Origin: Virgibacillus siamensis
GTDB lineage: Bacteria > Bacillota > Bacilli > Bacillales > Amphibacillaceae
Assembly: GCF_900162695.1 (NCBI RefSeq)
Contig: NZ_FUIH01000006.1
Span: 248,001 to 312,000 of the forward strand
Reading direction: 5' to 3'
Length of the DNA: 64,000 nucleotides
This document shows, one piece after another, positions 1 through 8,522 of the stretch; the stretch's first letter is position 1, and each line of letters opens with the position of its first letter. The translations under genes were made by a program, and so were the position numbers. The notes under the pieces are model-generated. The model did no database searches. It saw nothing but the letters and a program-made list of their open reading frames with translations, and had not been told where the DNA came from.

Positions 1-633
1 TTTTTTATCACCGCGGACCCGGTCAGCTACTTCAATGGTGCCTTCTTCGCTTGCTTTCATTAAAACTTTGATATGAAGTGTTTTTGCTATTTTACCTTTC
101 ATCTTGTCCAAGCGCCCGCCTTTGACAAGGTTTTCCAATGTTTTCAGTACAAATAATGTAGTTGTTTGTTCAACACGTTCCCGCAAGTGATCAATCAGTT
201 TATTGTATGTGAGACCCTGCCCGATTTTTATTTTGGCTTCATGGAGCAGGAGGCCTATTCCGCATGATGCAGTTTTGGTGTTGATAACCTCTATTTTACG
301 GTCAGGTTCCTCTTCCAACAGCATGTTTTTACCAAGTACCGCATTTTCATAGGTAGTGCTTATCCCTCTTGATATGCTAAACATAATGATAGGAACTTTG
401 CTGTCAATCCGCTTGTATGCTTCGTAAAAATCATTGGGACTGGGTGCTGCGGAACGGGGCAATTCATCCGACAATTTTATTTTCCGATGAAAGGTCTCCA
501 AGTCAATGGTCTCCCCAGCTTTGAATTGTTCATCCTGGAAGTGCAAATAAAGCGGTACTGAAATTATATCCATTGATTCCTGCAGCCGCTTCGGAATATC
601 GGCTCCCCCATCTGTCATTAGTTGAATAGTCAT
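1..633 (-). CDS. DegV family protein (3'-truncated by the window edge)
   Basis: The 211 codons read leftward from an ATG at 633, preceded by a GAGGGG ribosome-binding site, and run off the left edge without a stop. The product begins MTIQLMTDGGADIP and continues with the DegV fold: an N-terminal fatty-acid-binding lobe with the ISRGIS motif around residue 75 and the GLLLHEAKIKI stretch, then ETLENLVKGGRLDK-like sequence (here KTLENLVKGGR) in the second half. DegV/FakB proteins bind fatty acids; in Firmicutes with a FakA kinase they present the fatty acid for phosphorylation. Which FakB-like or orphan DegV this is cannot be told from a fragment. About 70 C-terminal residues are missing. Confidence 0.85.
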   Translation of the reverse strand, partial: MTIQLMTDGGADIPKRLQESMDIISVPLYLHFQDEQFKAGETIDLETFHRKIKLSDELPRSAAPSPNDFYEAYKRIDSKVPIIMFSISRGISTTYENAVLGKNMLLEEEPDRKIEVINTKTASCGIGLLLHEAKIKIGQGLTYNKLIDHLRERVEQTTTLFVLKTLENLVKGGRLDKMKGKIAKTLHIKVLMKASEEGTIEVADRVRGDKK

Positions 634-693
634 GACATCCCCTCAATTCCTTCATTGTAGTGGTTACCTTATACCAGATTGTTTAACCGCCGA

Positions 694-1605
694 TTAATTG
701 TGATGCTTTCTTGAAATGGTCACCTTTGATTTGCGGGTGGTGCTCATAATGAATAAAAACAGCCCGAAAATAACGATGGTTCCGCCAAGAAATTGTGACC
801 ATGTTACACCTTCATCCAAGATAAGGTAGGCAAGAATCGCGGCGCCAATCGGTTCAAATACAATACCCATAGATATGGTTGACGTGCTCAGCCACTTGAG
901 TGCCCAATTGAACAAGGAATGGCCGAAAAAGGTCGGGATGACGGCCAGTCCAAGAAAAACAAACCAGTGATGCGTTGAATAGCCGAGAAAGTCATGCTGT
1001 AAAATCAGATTATAAATAATCAATGTAATTGAACTAATACCATACACGACAAACGTATAGGTCATCAGTGATAATCGTTTCCGCAGTTGCTGTCCCAACA
1101 GAAAGTATGCGGTTACGGTTACGGCACCCATAAGTGCGAGAAAGTCACCAAAAAGTGCGATGCCGCTTATACGGAAGTCTCCCCAGCTGATAATGATACT
1201 GCCCAGTACAGCAATGACCATACTGATAACAGCGCCGGGTGAAAAACGTTCCTGAAAAATAAAATATGTTCCCAAAAAGGCAAAAATAGGCTGCATTGAA
1301 ACCAGGACAACAGAACTGGCAACCGATGTATAATCGAGTGATTCAAACCAGAGAATAAAATGAAAGGCCAGTAAGACCCCGGCGATTGTTGATAAAGCCC
1401 AATCTTTTTTATGGATTAAACGAAATTCATTGCGGTGTTTAATGAAAATATATGGAGCCATAATAATAACTGCAAATAAAAGACGATAATTGGCGATGAT
1501 GGAAGCAGGTGCACCATCTGCCAATTTCACAAGAACTGCTGCTGTTGATACAGAAGCAACACCAATGACAACAGCTATGTATGGGTTGAACGGAGGCAGA
1601 CGCAT
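694..1605 (-). CDS. EamA (DMT superfamily) membrane transporter
   Basis: A 303-residue protein with about ten hydrophobic helices arranged as two EamA repeats (roughly residues 8-140 and 155-290). The first repeat opens with a Pro-rich MRLPPFNPYIAVVIG helix, and the second carries the FEPIGAAILAYLILDE signature typical of drug/metabolite exporters. The ATG is preceded by AAGGGAGGATTACC, a strong ribosome-binding site. The substrate is unknown; the family exports amino acids, nucleosides or drugs across the cytoplasmic membrane. The gene stands alone between the DegV gene (same strand, about 60 bp downstream) and the divergent helicase gene. Confidence 0.85.
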   Translation of the reverse strand: MRLPPFNPYIAVVIGVASVSTAAVLVKLADGAPASIIANYRLLFAVIIMAPYIFIKHRNEFRLIHKKDWALSTIAGVLLAFHFILWFESLDYTSVASSVVLVSMQPIFAFLGTYFIFQERFSPGAVISMVIAVLGSIIISWGDFRISGIALFGDFLALMGAVTVTAYFLLGQQLRKRLSLMTYTFVVYGISSITLIIYNLILQHDFLGYSTHHWFVFLGLAVIPTFFGHSLFNWALKWLSTSTISMGIVFEPIGAAILAYLILDEGVTWSQFLGGTIVIFGLFLFIMSTTRKSKVTISRKHHN

Positions 1606-1747
1606 GGTAATCCTCCCTTATGTTTATGCGTAATCTAATTTATTTTAACATTCCTTGTTCAAAAAATCATTCAGTAAGTAGTGGAAATCATTGTTTAACA
1701 TGTGTTATGATAGGTTGACTGTTATTTTACGTATGTGATTTCAAGGG

Positions 1748-1781
1748 ATGAGGCCTCTTCCTGAATTGGGTGATGCCTCAT
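1748..1781 (+). other. Inverted repeat in the cshA 5' leader
   Basis: ATGAGGC at 1748-1754 pairs with GCCTCAT at 1775-1781 across a 20-nt loop and is followed by a T-rich ATTTAATTTT stretch, 40 bp before the helicase start. It looks like a weak attenuator or mRNA-stability hairpin. There is no direct evidence of function. Confidence 0.3.
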
Positions 1782-1820
1782 ATTTAATTTTATTGGAATA
1801 AAAAGGAGTAGAGTTTTAAG

Positions 1821-3305
1821 GTGACAACATTTAATGAATTAAATATTTCACAGCCCATTATGAAGGCTTTGGAAAAGATGGGCTTTGAGGAAGCAACGCC
1901 AATTCAGGCTGAGACGATACCATTTGCTCAAGATGGACAGGATGTAATCGGACAGGCACAGACCGGTACAGGGAAAACTGCAGCATTCGGGATACCGATG
2001 ATCGATAAAATCGATAAAAACGAGAAAAAAATCCAAGGGCTTGTGGTTGCTCCGACACGTGAACTGGCAATTCAGGTAGCTGAGGAATTGAATCGGCTTG
2101 CCAGGTTTAAAGGTATTCGGGCAATGCCTGTGTATGGCGGACAACATATGGAGCGGCAGATCCGCTCGTTGAAAGATGGTCCACAGATTGTTGTGGCAAC
2201 ACCTGGCAGACTGCTTGACCATATGCGAAGGAAGACAATACGAACTGCCGGCGTGCAGACCGCAGTTTTGGATGAAGCAGATGAAATGCTGAATATGGGT
2301 TTCATTGATGATATTAAGGAAATTTTAAAAAACATCCCGGAAGACAGGCAGACATTGCTATTTTCAGCAACAATGCCGAAAGAAATCCGTGATATTGCAA
2401 CAAATCTGATGAATTCGCCAAAAGAAGTAAAAGTAAAAGCGAAAGAAATGACCGTGGAGAATATTAACCAGTATTTCATTGAAGTACCGGAGAAATATAA
2501 ATTTGACACACTAACCAATCATTTGGACATCAATGCCCCGGCACTTGCGATTGTGTTCAGCCGTACGAAAAAACGGGTGGATGAGATTGCGGAAGGATTG
2601 CAGATCAGAGGATTCCGTGCTGAAGGTATTCATGGTGATCTGACACAGGGCAAACGGATGTCGGTTTTAAATAAATTTAAAAATGGGCGTGTCGAAGTAC
2701 TGGTCGCAACCGATGTAGCAGCGCGCGGGCTTGACATTTCCGGTGTAACCCACGTTTATAATTTTGATATTCCGCAGGATCCGGAAAGTTACGTGCACCG
2801 GATTGGCCGGACAGGCCGAGCGGGTAAAACAGGTGAAGCTATCTCATTCATTACACCAAGAGAAATGGGCCACCTTAAAATAATCGAGCGGGTTACGAAG
2901 AGCAAGATGAAGCGGATTATGCCGCCAACTAATAAGGAAGCACAGCGCGGACAGCAGCAGGCAGCTGTGGACAAGCTTCTTCGTACAATCGATAATGAGG
3001 ATTTGCAACCTTATCAGGAAACAGCAAGCGAACTGCTTCAGGAACATGATTCCATAACGGTAATTTCGGCAGCGCTAAAAATGCTGACGAAAGAACGCAA
3101 AAATACGCCGGTACGAATTTCTTCCGTTCAGCCAATCAGTGTTAAAAAGGCACAAGGCGGAAAAGGTAAGCCTGGTAGAAACAACAATAAAAAGTTTTAC
3201 GGAAAACGCGGGCAAGGCGGTCGCGGGCAAGGCAGCCGCAGCAACAACCGCAAAGGAAACTTTCAAAAGCGCAGAAATCACAAAAATAATAAACGTAACA
3301 GCTAA
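1821..3305 (+). CDS. cshA: DEAD-box ATP-dependent RNA helicase CshA
   Basis: A 494-residue DEAD-box helicase. Visible motifs are the Q motif (F4...PIQ27-29), Walker A AQTGTGKT (46-53), DEAD near 150, SAT near 182, and the HRIGRTGRAG motif VI near 330. A basic Gly/Arg/Asn-rich tail from about residue 440 (KRGQGGRGQGSR) is typical of CshA and binds RNA. CshA remodels RNA and works with the RNA degradosome and ribosome assembly. The start is GTG at 1821, with AAAGGAG 12 nt upstream; no closer in-frame start fits. The next genes, ydbS and ydbT, follow in the order seen in B. subtilis (ydbR-ydbS-ydbT), but here a terminator and a repeat array intervene. Confidence 0.96.
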   Translation: MTTFNELNISQPIMKALEKMGFEEATPIQAETIPFAQDGQDVIGQAQTGTGKTAAFGIPMIDKIDKNEKKIQGLVVAPTRELAIQVAEELNRLARFKGIRAMPVYGGQHMERQIRSLKDGPQIVVATPGRLLDHMRRKTIRTAGVQTAVLDEADEMLNMGFIDDIKEILKNIPEDRQTLLFSATMPKEIRDIATNLMNSPKEVKVKAKEMTVENINQYFIEVPEKYKFDTLTNHLDINAPALAIVFSRTKKRVDEIAEGLQIRGFRAEGIHGDLTQGKRMSVLNKFKNGRVEVLVATDVAARGLDISGVTHVYNFDIPQDPESYVHRIGRTGRAGKTGEAISFITPREMGHLKIIERVTKSKMKRIMPPTNKEAQRGQQQAAVDKLLRTIDNEDLQPYQETASELLQEHDSITVISAALKMLTKERKNTPVRISSVQPISVKKAQGGKGKPGRNNNKKFYGKRGQGGRGQGSRSNNRKGNFQKRRNHKNNKRNS

Positions 3306-3310
3306 GTAAA

Positions 3311-3336
3311 GGCTCCTTATGACAAGGAGCTTTTTG
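3311..3336 (+). terminator. Rho-independent terminator of cshA
   Basis: GCTCCTT (3312-3318) pairs with AAGGAGC (3324-3330), with the 5-nt loop ATGAC, followed by TTTTTG, six bases after the cshA stop codon. Confidence 0.85.
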
Positions 3337-3360
3337 TATTTTATGAAGGATATGGATCAG

Positions 3361-3507
3361 CCGCTGAAGGAAAGTGGGAGTCCGCCGAACGAAATGCATA
3401 AGCCGCCGAACAAAAGCGGAAACCCGCCGAACGAAATGCATAAGCCGCCGAAAAAAAGCGGAAACCCGCCGAACGAAATGCATCAGCCGCCGAACAAAAG
3501 CGCTTAA
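3361..3507. repeat. Tandem repeat array, seven 21-bp half-units (three 42-bp units)
   Basis: Three 42-bp units lie at 3382-3423, 3424-3465 and 3466-3507. Each is made of two diverged 21-bp halves that both begin CCGCCGAAC, one half ending in an ATGCAT-type core and the other in AAAAGCGGAAAC. A degenerate seventh half lies at 3361-3381. The period is a multiple of three, so reading frames stay open and would give heptapeptides such as PPNEMHK. There is no good ribosome-binding site and the array sits behind a terminator, so I treat it as an intergenic repeat rather than a gene. Confidence 0.85.
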
Positions 3508-3574
3508 ACCAAACGAAAATGCAAACTGCTATATTGCCGTAGATTATAGTCAGCATCCGAATTATATTTTATTT

Positions 3575-3603
3575 TTGTCCGTTTTTGTCGAAACATTTAC
3601 TAT
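3575..3603 (+). promoter_or_regulatory. Putative sigma-A promoter of ydbS-ydbT
   Basis: TTGTCC (3575-3580), 17-bp spacer, TACTAT (3598-3603), about 47 bp before the ydbS start. A second -10-like TATAAT overlaps at 3603-3608. Confidence 0.45.
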
Positions 3604-3650
3604 ATAATAATCGTATAGGTATGATAGAGAGAGTAGAAGGGGGACTACAA

Positions 3651-4130
3651 TTGAGACAGCCACCAATTAATACAATTGCATCAGATGCCATAAAAGCGTG
3701 GAAAATCACTGCCGGCATATATGTTGCTGTTTTATGGCTTGCCACCATCGCAGCAACTGTATTGACTTTTATTTTTGACTGGTCAATCTGGGTCATCCCG
3801 GCAGCAGTACTGGTAAGTGCCATTTGTACTTATGTATTTGTTTTTCTTTTGCCAGTATTGCGCTGGAGGAGATGGCGGTATGAAGTTTTTGAACAGGAGA
3901 TTTATATTCAGCATGGTATTTTGATTGTGTCACGTACACTGGTGCCAATGATTCGGGTTCAGCATGTTGATACACAACAGGGACCTGTCTTGAAAAAATA
4001 TAAGCTTGCCAGTGTTACTATTTCCACTGCAGCCACCACACACGAAATCCCGGCTCTGCTTGAAGAGGATGCATCGGAATTAAGGGACCGGATTTCTGCT
4101 TTAGCAAGGGTTGATGAAGATGATGTCTGA
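3651..4130 (+). CDS. ydbS: YdbS-like bPH2 (DUF304) membrane protein
   Basis: A 159-residue protein with two N-terminal transmembrane helices (about residues 20-65) followed by one bacterial pleckstrin-homology (bPH2) domain, recognisable from the RWRYEVFEQEIYIQHG and RTLVPMIRVQHVDT stretches. I chose the TTG at 3651 because AGAAGGGGGAC lies 5-6 nt upstream and the resulting length equals that of B. subtilis YdbS as I recall it; an upstream ATG at 3585 lacks a ribosome-binding site and lies in the promoter. It overlaps ydbT, so the two are translated together. Linked YdbS/YdbT proteins have been tied to resistance to bacteriocins made by competitors; the biochemical role is unknown. Confidence 0.88.
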   Translation: MRQPPINTIASDAIKAWKITAGIYVAVLWLATIAATVLTFIFDWSIWVIPAAVLVSAICTYVFVFLLPVLRWRRWRYEVFEQEIYIQHGILIVSRTLVPMIRVQHVDTQQGPVLKKYKLASVTISTAATTHEIPALLEEDASELRDRISALARVDEDDV

Positions 4131-5547
4131 ACAGAAGAGACTTCATCCGGCGGCAGTGTTCTTCAATTTTATCAAAGTCGTTAAAGAGGCTGCATTTGCA
4201 ATTATTTTAGGCTTTATAACATTTCAGGACACATCATTATTGTATTTCGTACTGGGGGCATCTGCTGTTCTTATTCTGCTGATTGTGTTTAGTGTTTTAT
4301 CCTGGTACAGGTATACCTATCGTGTGGAAGATGATGAACTGAGAATCGAATATGGTATCTTCATACGGAAAAAACGGTATATCTCCAAAAATCGGATTCA
4401 GTCAATTGATCTGACGTCCAGTGTAATCCACCGTATTTTTAAACTGACACGGGTCAATATTGAAACAGCCGGGAGCGGTACAGGTGCAGAGGCATCATTA
4501 AAAGCGGTCAAGTTGTCGGAAGGGGAGGCATTGCGCCAGGAATTGAAAACGGTCAGTGCTTTCGAACGTGACGTTGAAGCAGAAGAGGCCGAGGAAGATT
4601 GGCCATCATCAACGATTACTTTCAAGCGGCTTTTCATAGCGGGAACAACGTCTGGCAGCATCGGAGTCATTCTTGCCATCGCGGCATTTGGATCCTCGGA
4701 ACTGGAACAATTCATTCCGGATGATTTTTATGACAATACATTTGAGTGGATAATCGGCTTGGGTATCATACTGATCGTTGTGTTGGGGTTATTTTCCCTG
4801 CTTCTGCTTTGGGTGCTTGGGATCGCCGGTACGATGATAAAGTACGGCAATTTTACAATTACGAAAATGGAAGATGAACTGTTTATCACACGGGGGCTGC
4901 TGGAAAAGAAACAGCTTACCATTCCATTGAAACGTATTCAGGCAGTGGGCATCCAGGAAAGCCTGATTCGGCAGCCGCTCGGATATGTCACTGTGTATGC
5001 CGAGATTGCCGGCGGTTCCATGGATAAAGGCGAGGATTTTTCATCTGTGCTGTTTCCGATTATGAAAGCAGATGAAGTGGAAACATTCCTGCAAAAATTC
5101 CTTCCCGAATATGCAGGTATAACCAACGATTTGACCCCGCTGCCAAAAAGGGCACGGAAATTTTATCTGATACGTGCATCTTTCTTGTTCCTGATTCCGC
5201 CGATTGTATCGGCATTGATTTACCCGCAGTTGATATGGGCACCGCTGCTTGTGCTTGCAGCAACTGTTTATCTCGGTATTCTTCGTCACAAAGATGGCGG
5301 GTACCGTCTGGATGGCGAACGGTTGACTGTCCGCTATCGTTTTTTCAGCAGGGATACGCTGACCATGTATCATAAACGTGTACAGTCGTTTGAGAAAAAA
5401 CAGCATAAGATTCATATTAAACAGAAACTGGCCACGGTTAAACTGTCGATTATCGGGAAAATGGGAATGGGAAAACATTTTACCGTAAAAGAACTGGAAG
5501 AATCAGATGCAAATACATTAAGTGACTGGTATTCTTATCGGGGTTAA
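4120..5547 (+). CDS. ydbT: YdbT-like membrane protein with multiple bPH2 domains
   Basis: About 475 residues. Pairs of transmembrane helices (near residues 15-60, 165-240 and 365-395) alternate with three bPH2 domains, marked by RYTYRVEDDELRIEYG, the central MEDELFITRGLLEKKQL stretch and the C-terminal GGYRLDGERLTVRY. The ATG at 4120 lies 9 nt after AAGGG and overlaps the end of ydbS; a second ATG at 4123 is possible. It is the larger partner of YdbS and probably forms a membrane complex with it. A strong symmetrical terminator follows at once, so ydbS-ydbT form a two-gene unit. Confidence 0.88.
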   Translation: MMSEQKRLHPAAVFFNFIKVVKEAAFAIILGFITFQDTSLLYFVLGASAVLILLIVFSVLSWYRYTYRVEDDELRIEYGIFIRKKRYISKNRIQSIDLTSSVIHRIFKLTRVNIETAGSGTGAEASLKAVKLSEGEALRQELKTVSAFERDVEAEEAEEDWPSSTITFKRLFIAGTTSGSIGVILAIAAFGSSELEQFIPDDFYDNTFEWIIGLGIILIVVLGLFSLLLLWVLGIAGTMIKYGNFTITKMEDELFITRGLLEKKQLTIPLKRIQAVGIQESLIRQPLGYVTVYAEIAGGSMDKGEDFSSVLFPIMKADEVETFLQKFLPEYAGITNDLTPLPKRARKFYLIRASFLFLIPPIVSALIYPQLIWAPLLVLAATVYLGILRHKDGGYRLDGERLTVRYRFFSRDTLTMYHKRVQSFEKKQHKIHIKQKLATVKLSIIGKMGMGKHFTVKELEESDANTLSDWYSYRG

Positions 5548-5551
5548 AGGG

Positions 5552-5588
5552 AAAACACACTGGACGAAGACGTTCAGTGTGTTTTTTA
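5552..5588. terminator. Bidirectional terminator between ydbT and the rhomboid gene
   Basis: AAAACACACTG (5552-5562) pairs with CAGTGTGTTTT (5575-5585), with A and T runs on both sides. It can end transcription of ydbT and of the convergent rhomboid gene. Confidence 0.88.
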
Positions 5589-5597
5589 GCCCTGATA

Positions 5598-6356
5598 TCA
5601 AAAGATCCTTCCCAGCAGTCCAAATAAAACAAGAATAGCAAGGAATGTCCAGAATGCATACGTATAAAGCTTTTTAGGAATTCTCCGTTTTTTCCAGCGG
5701 TTTGGGTCAAACTGAACTCCGTCATTTTTGCCGAAACGTTTATTTCGCCATGGTGAGAATGGCAGGGCATTTGTTAAGACAAGCGGGGCAATCAGGAAGC
5801 CGCCTAAAAACCCGAAAACATGTGCATATATATTAATTCCCGGCTGGATAAATGTCATAACCGCACCAATAACAAAAATGACAACCACAATCTGAGCATT
5901 GCTGTAATCAATCAAATGTTTACGGAACGCCACCATAAATATATAAATCCCGAATAATCCATATATTGCACCGGAAGCACCAACGGAAATATAAATCGGT
6001 GGACCGAGCAGAAAGGTTGCAAGATTTCCTGCAAAACCAGCAAACAAGTATGCGGCTATAAATTTATATTTCCCAAGCATCTGTTCCAGGGCCGGGCCAA
6101 ACAGGACAAGGGCAAATGAATTGAATATTGTATGCATTAATCCTGCATGCAAAAAGATGGGTGTAATCAATCGCCAGTATTCCCCCTGCTGGATGAAAAA
6201 GTTATTTCCACTCCCCCATGCTTTCAGTTGAACACCGAACGGCAGCTGCAGGAAGTCACAAATCAGCCAGAGTGCAAGATGGATAATGACAAGTGCTGAT
6301 ACAACCGGGTAAAACTGCATAAATTCTTTTAGGCTTCTTTCAGTCCGGACAAACAT
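5598..6356 (-). CDS. Rhomboid-family intramembrane serine protease
   Basis: 252 residues with six predicted transmembrane helices. The catalytic serine is in GASGAIYG (about residue 133) and the catalytic histidine in the YAHVFGFLGG helix (about residue 183); the HTIFNSFALVLFG helix provides the conserved His/Asn of the oxyanion site. A basic cytoplasmic segment (KKRRIPKKL) precedes a last hydrophobic helix at the C-terminus. The enzyme cleaves membrane proteins within the bilayer; the substrate is unknown. It occupies the place of B. subtilis ydcA, divergent from acpS, and is longer than I recall for YdcA. The ATG follows GGGGGACATTAAAT. Confidence 0.92.
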   Translation of the reverse strand: MFVRTERSLKEFMQFYPVVSALVIIHLALWLICDFLQLPFGVQLKAWGSGNNFFIQQGEYWRLITPIFLHAGLMHTIFNSFALVLFGPALEQMLGKYKFIAAYLFAGFAGNLATFLLGPPIYISVGASGAIYGLFGIYIFMVAFRKHLIDYSNAQIVVVIFVIGAVMTFIQPGINIYAHVFGFLGGFLIAPLVLTNALPFSPWRNKRFGKNDGVQFDPNRWKKRRIPKKLYTYAFWTFLAILVLFGLLGRIF

Positions 6357-6494
6357 ATTTAATGTCCCCCAATGGATTAAATTTTCATATATAAGTCTAA
6401 TAGTATACCATAAATAGTATGACCACTATAATCGTACTAAAATACGCTGGTAAACTGCAACAACCTTTACTTACCCAGTAAAGAAGGTGATTCT

Positions 6495-6857
6495 TTGATC
6501 AAAGGCATTGGGATAGATATTATTGAACTGGACAGGATTCAGAAAGCATTAGCAAACAATAACCGTTTTGCTGACCGGATTTTAACCGGGACAGAACAGG
6601 CAAACGGTTTTGATAGGATAACCAATCCTCACCGCAAAACGGAATTTCTCGCCGGCAGATTTGCTGCAAAAGAAGCATTTGCCAAGGCTTGCGGACGGGG
6701 GATTGGCGAACTGAGTTTCCACGACATGGAAGTCGCAGCAGATGAATTTGGTGCACCATCGATGAAAGTCGGGGGATATGAAGAGTGCCGCATTCACTTG
6801 TCCATTACGCACAGCAGGGATTATGCTGTTGCACAAGTTGTTATTGAGGAAAAATAA
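6495..6857 (+). CDS. acpS: Holo-[acyl-carrier-protein] synthase
   Basis: 120 residues, the normal AcpS length. It transfers 4'-phosphopantetheine from CoA to acyl carrier protein. Magnesium ligands are visible as D8 in GIGIDI and E60 in FAAKEAFAKA. The start is TTG at 6495 after AGAAGGTGA. Just upstream, CTTTACT (6465-6471) pairs with AGTAAAG (6477-6483), forming a hairpin that ends two bases before the ribosome-binding site. It is first in a same-strand run leading to the NAD(P)H-hydrate repair gene, ydcC and alr. Confidence 0.96.
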   Translation: MIKGIGIDIIELDRIQKALANNNRFADRILTGTEQANGFDRITNPHRKTEFLAGRFAAKEAFAKACGRGIGELSFHDMEVAADEFGAPSMKVGGYEECRIHLSITHSRDYAVAQVVIEEK

Positions 6858-6926
6858 GCACGATGTGTATTCTGCATAATTGCAATGGTTGTCTCATATA
6901 TTTTAGTGCGGGTAGGAGGGAACAAT

Positions 6927-8450
6927 TTGTATATTGTCACCGCAAAAGAAATGTACGGTATTGACCAGTATACAACAGAGGAAATCGGAATGGAAGGCAA
7001 ATTGCTGATGGAAAATGCCGGTCGGGCAATCAGTGAAAAAATTGAATCCAAAGCAGAAATGACAGATTTAATCATGGTTATTGCAGGTTCCGGAAACAAT
7101 GGCGGAGATGGTTACGTAATTGCCCGGACAATGCTGAATATGGGGTATGAGACAGCGGTTATTCAGGTAGTTCCGGATGCAAAAATAACCGGGGATGCAC
7201 GTTACCATAAAAACCTGTACATTAATTGCGGCGGATCTGTTTCCATCACACAGGATGCAGCCGAAGTTGAAGGAGCATTGCAGGAATCCGATATTGTTGT
7301 TGATGCCATTCTCGGGATTGGTGCAAAAGGGAAACTTCGTGAGCCAGTTAAGGAGATTGTGGAAGTCATTAACGACTGTGATGCCTATGTTATTTCAGTT
7401 GACATTCCATCAGGACTTCCTGCTGATGAAGGTGCAGCAGCTTTCGATTCAGTACAAGCTGATTGCACTGTCATTGTCGGTTTCCCAAAAATGAGCGCAT
7501 TTCTGCAACATACTACAGGCTATTATGGGGAATGGGAAACAGTTGCGATTGGGTTTCCGGGGGAGGCACAAACAGATCTGACACGCTCTATGTGGACACA
7601 TAGTCAATTCCTGCAAACCATGCCGGAGCGCAGGCAGAACTCCCATAAAAGTGACCATGGCCGGGGACTTATAATCGGCGGAAGCGAAGAAATGCCGGGG
7701 TCGATTTCCATGACAGTTCGGGCAGCATTAAGAGCAGGGGCTGGTCTTATAACAGCCGGGACAGTTAAGCAGGCAATACCTGTAGTTGCATCACAGTGTA
7801 TCGAGGCTACCCACTTGAAGCTTGGTGATACAAACGGGTATATCAGCACGGAGAATACGATTCCATATGAAAATTATGATGCTGTTGTACTTGGAATGGG
7901 GCTTGGGCGGCATGAAACCACCCGATCACAGGTGAAGGAAGCGGTGAGTAGAGTAAAGGGGCCGCTTATCCTGGATGCGGACGGACTGTTCCATATTAGA
8001 AATGAACTGAACTTGCTGATAGACCGTACAAACCCAACAGTTGTAACACCGCATCCCGGTGAAATGGCAATGCTGACAGGGGTGTCTGCTGGTGATATTT
8101 TGCAGGAGCCATTTTCTTATGCAAAGACCTTTGCACAGACTTACGGGGTATATGTCGTTCTGAAAGGGACATACACGATTGTTACTGCTCCGGATGGAAG
8201 GCAATCTGTGAATACAACTGGAAATCAGGGACTGGCAAAGGGCGGCAGCGGTGATGTGCTTTCAGGAATCATACTGGCAATGGCAATGCAGCATAATGAT
8301 TTGTATAATGCATTGCGAAATGCCTGTTATGTACATGGAAAAGCTGCAGATATTCTGATAGCCCAATCCCATTCTGTATATGATTTGATGGCCTCGGATG
8401 TTGTGGAAGGCATTGCAAAAGTATACCGTACATTAACGGACGGAACGTGA
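6927..8450 (+). CDS. nnr: Bifunctional NAD(P)H-hydrate epimerase / ADP-dependent NAD(P)H-hydrate dehydratase
   Basis: 507 residues. The N-terminal half (about 1-215) is the YjeF_N epimerase with GSGNNGGDGYVIAR. The C-terminal half (about 225-505) is the ribokinase-like ADP-dependent dehydratase with VLGMGLGR, THPGEMAML-like HPGEMAML and the GLAKGGSGDVLSG signature. Together they repair hydrated NADH and NADPH. I chose TTG at 6927 because GGTAGGAGGGA sits 5-6 nt before it; the in-frame ATG at 6885 has no ribosome-binding site. B. subtilis keeps the dehydratase (YxkO) elsewhere, so the fused gene behind acpS is an order difference from that species. Confidence 0.95.
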   Translation: MYIVTAKEMYGIDQYTTEEIGMEGKLLMENAGRAISEKIESKAEMTDLIMVIAGSGNNGGDGYVIARTMLNMGYETAVIQVVPDAKITGDARYHKNLYINCGGSVSITQDAAEVEGALQESDIVVDAILGIGAKGKLREPVKEIVEVINDCDAYVISVDIPSGLPADEGAAAFDSVQADCTVIVGFPKMSAFLQHTTGYYGEWETVAIGFPGEAQTDLTRSMWTHSQFLQTMPERRQNSHKSDHGRGLIIGGSEEMPGSISMTVRAALRAGAGLITAGTVKQAIPVVASQCIEATHLKLGDTNGYISTENTIPYENYDAVVLGMGLGRHETTRSQVKEAVSRVKGPLILDADGLFHIRNELNLLIDRTNPTVVTPHPGEMAMLTGVSAGDILQEPFSYAKTFAQTYGVYVVLKGTYTIVTAPDGRQSVNTTGNQGLAKGGSGDVLSGIILAMAMQHNDLYNALRNACYVHGKAADILIAQSHSVYDLMASDVVEGIAKVYRTLTDGT

Positions 8451-8522
8451 CAATATTGTTCTCCTAGTCCAATTTAAACCACGCAGCATATGCGTGTGGA
8501 ATGAGACAAGGGAGATATGTCC

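Noticed and set aside
3319..3507. 62-codon frame giving PPNEMHK-type heptads across the repeat array
   Set aside because: It begins within the cshA terminator, has no proper ribosome-binding site, and the openness is a consequence of the 21-bp period; parallel frames are equally open.
3585..3650. Longer ydbS starting at ATG 3585
   Set aside because: No ribosome-binding site, overlaps the promoter, and the TTG at 3651 has a good site and gives the family length.
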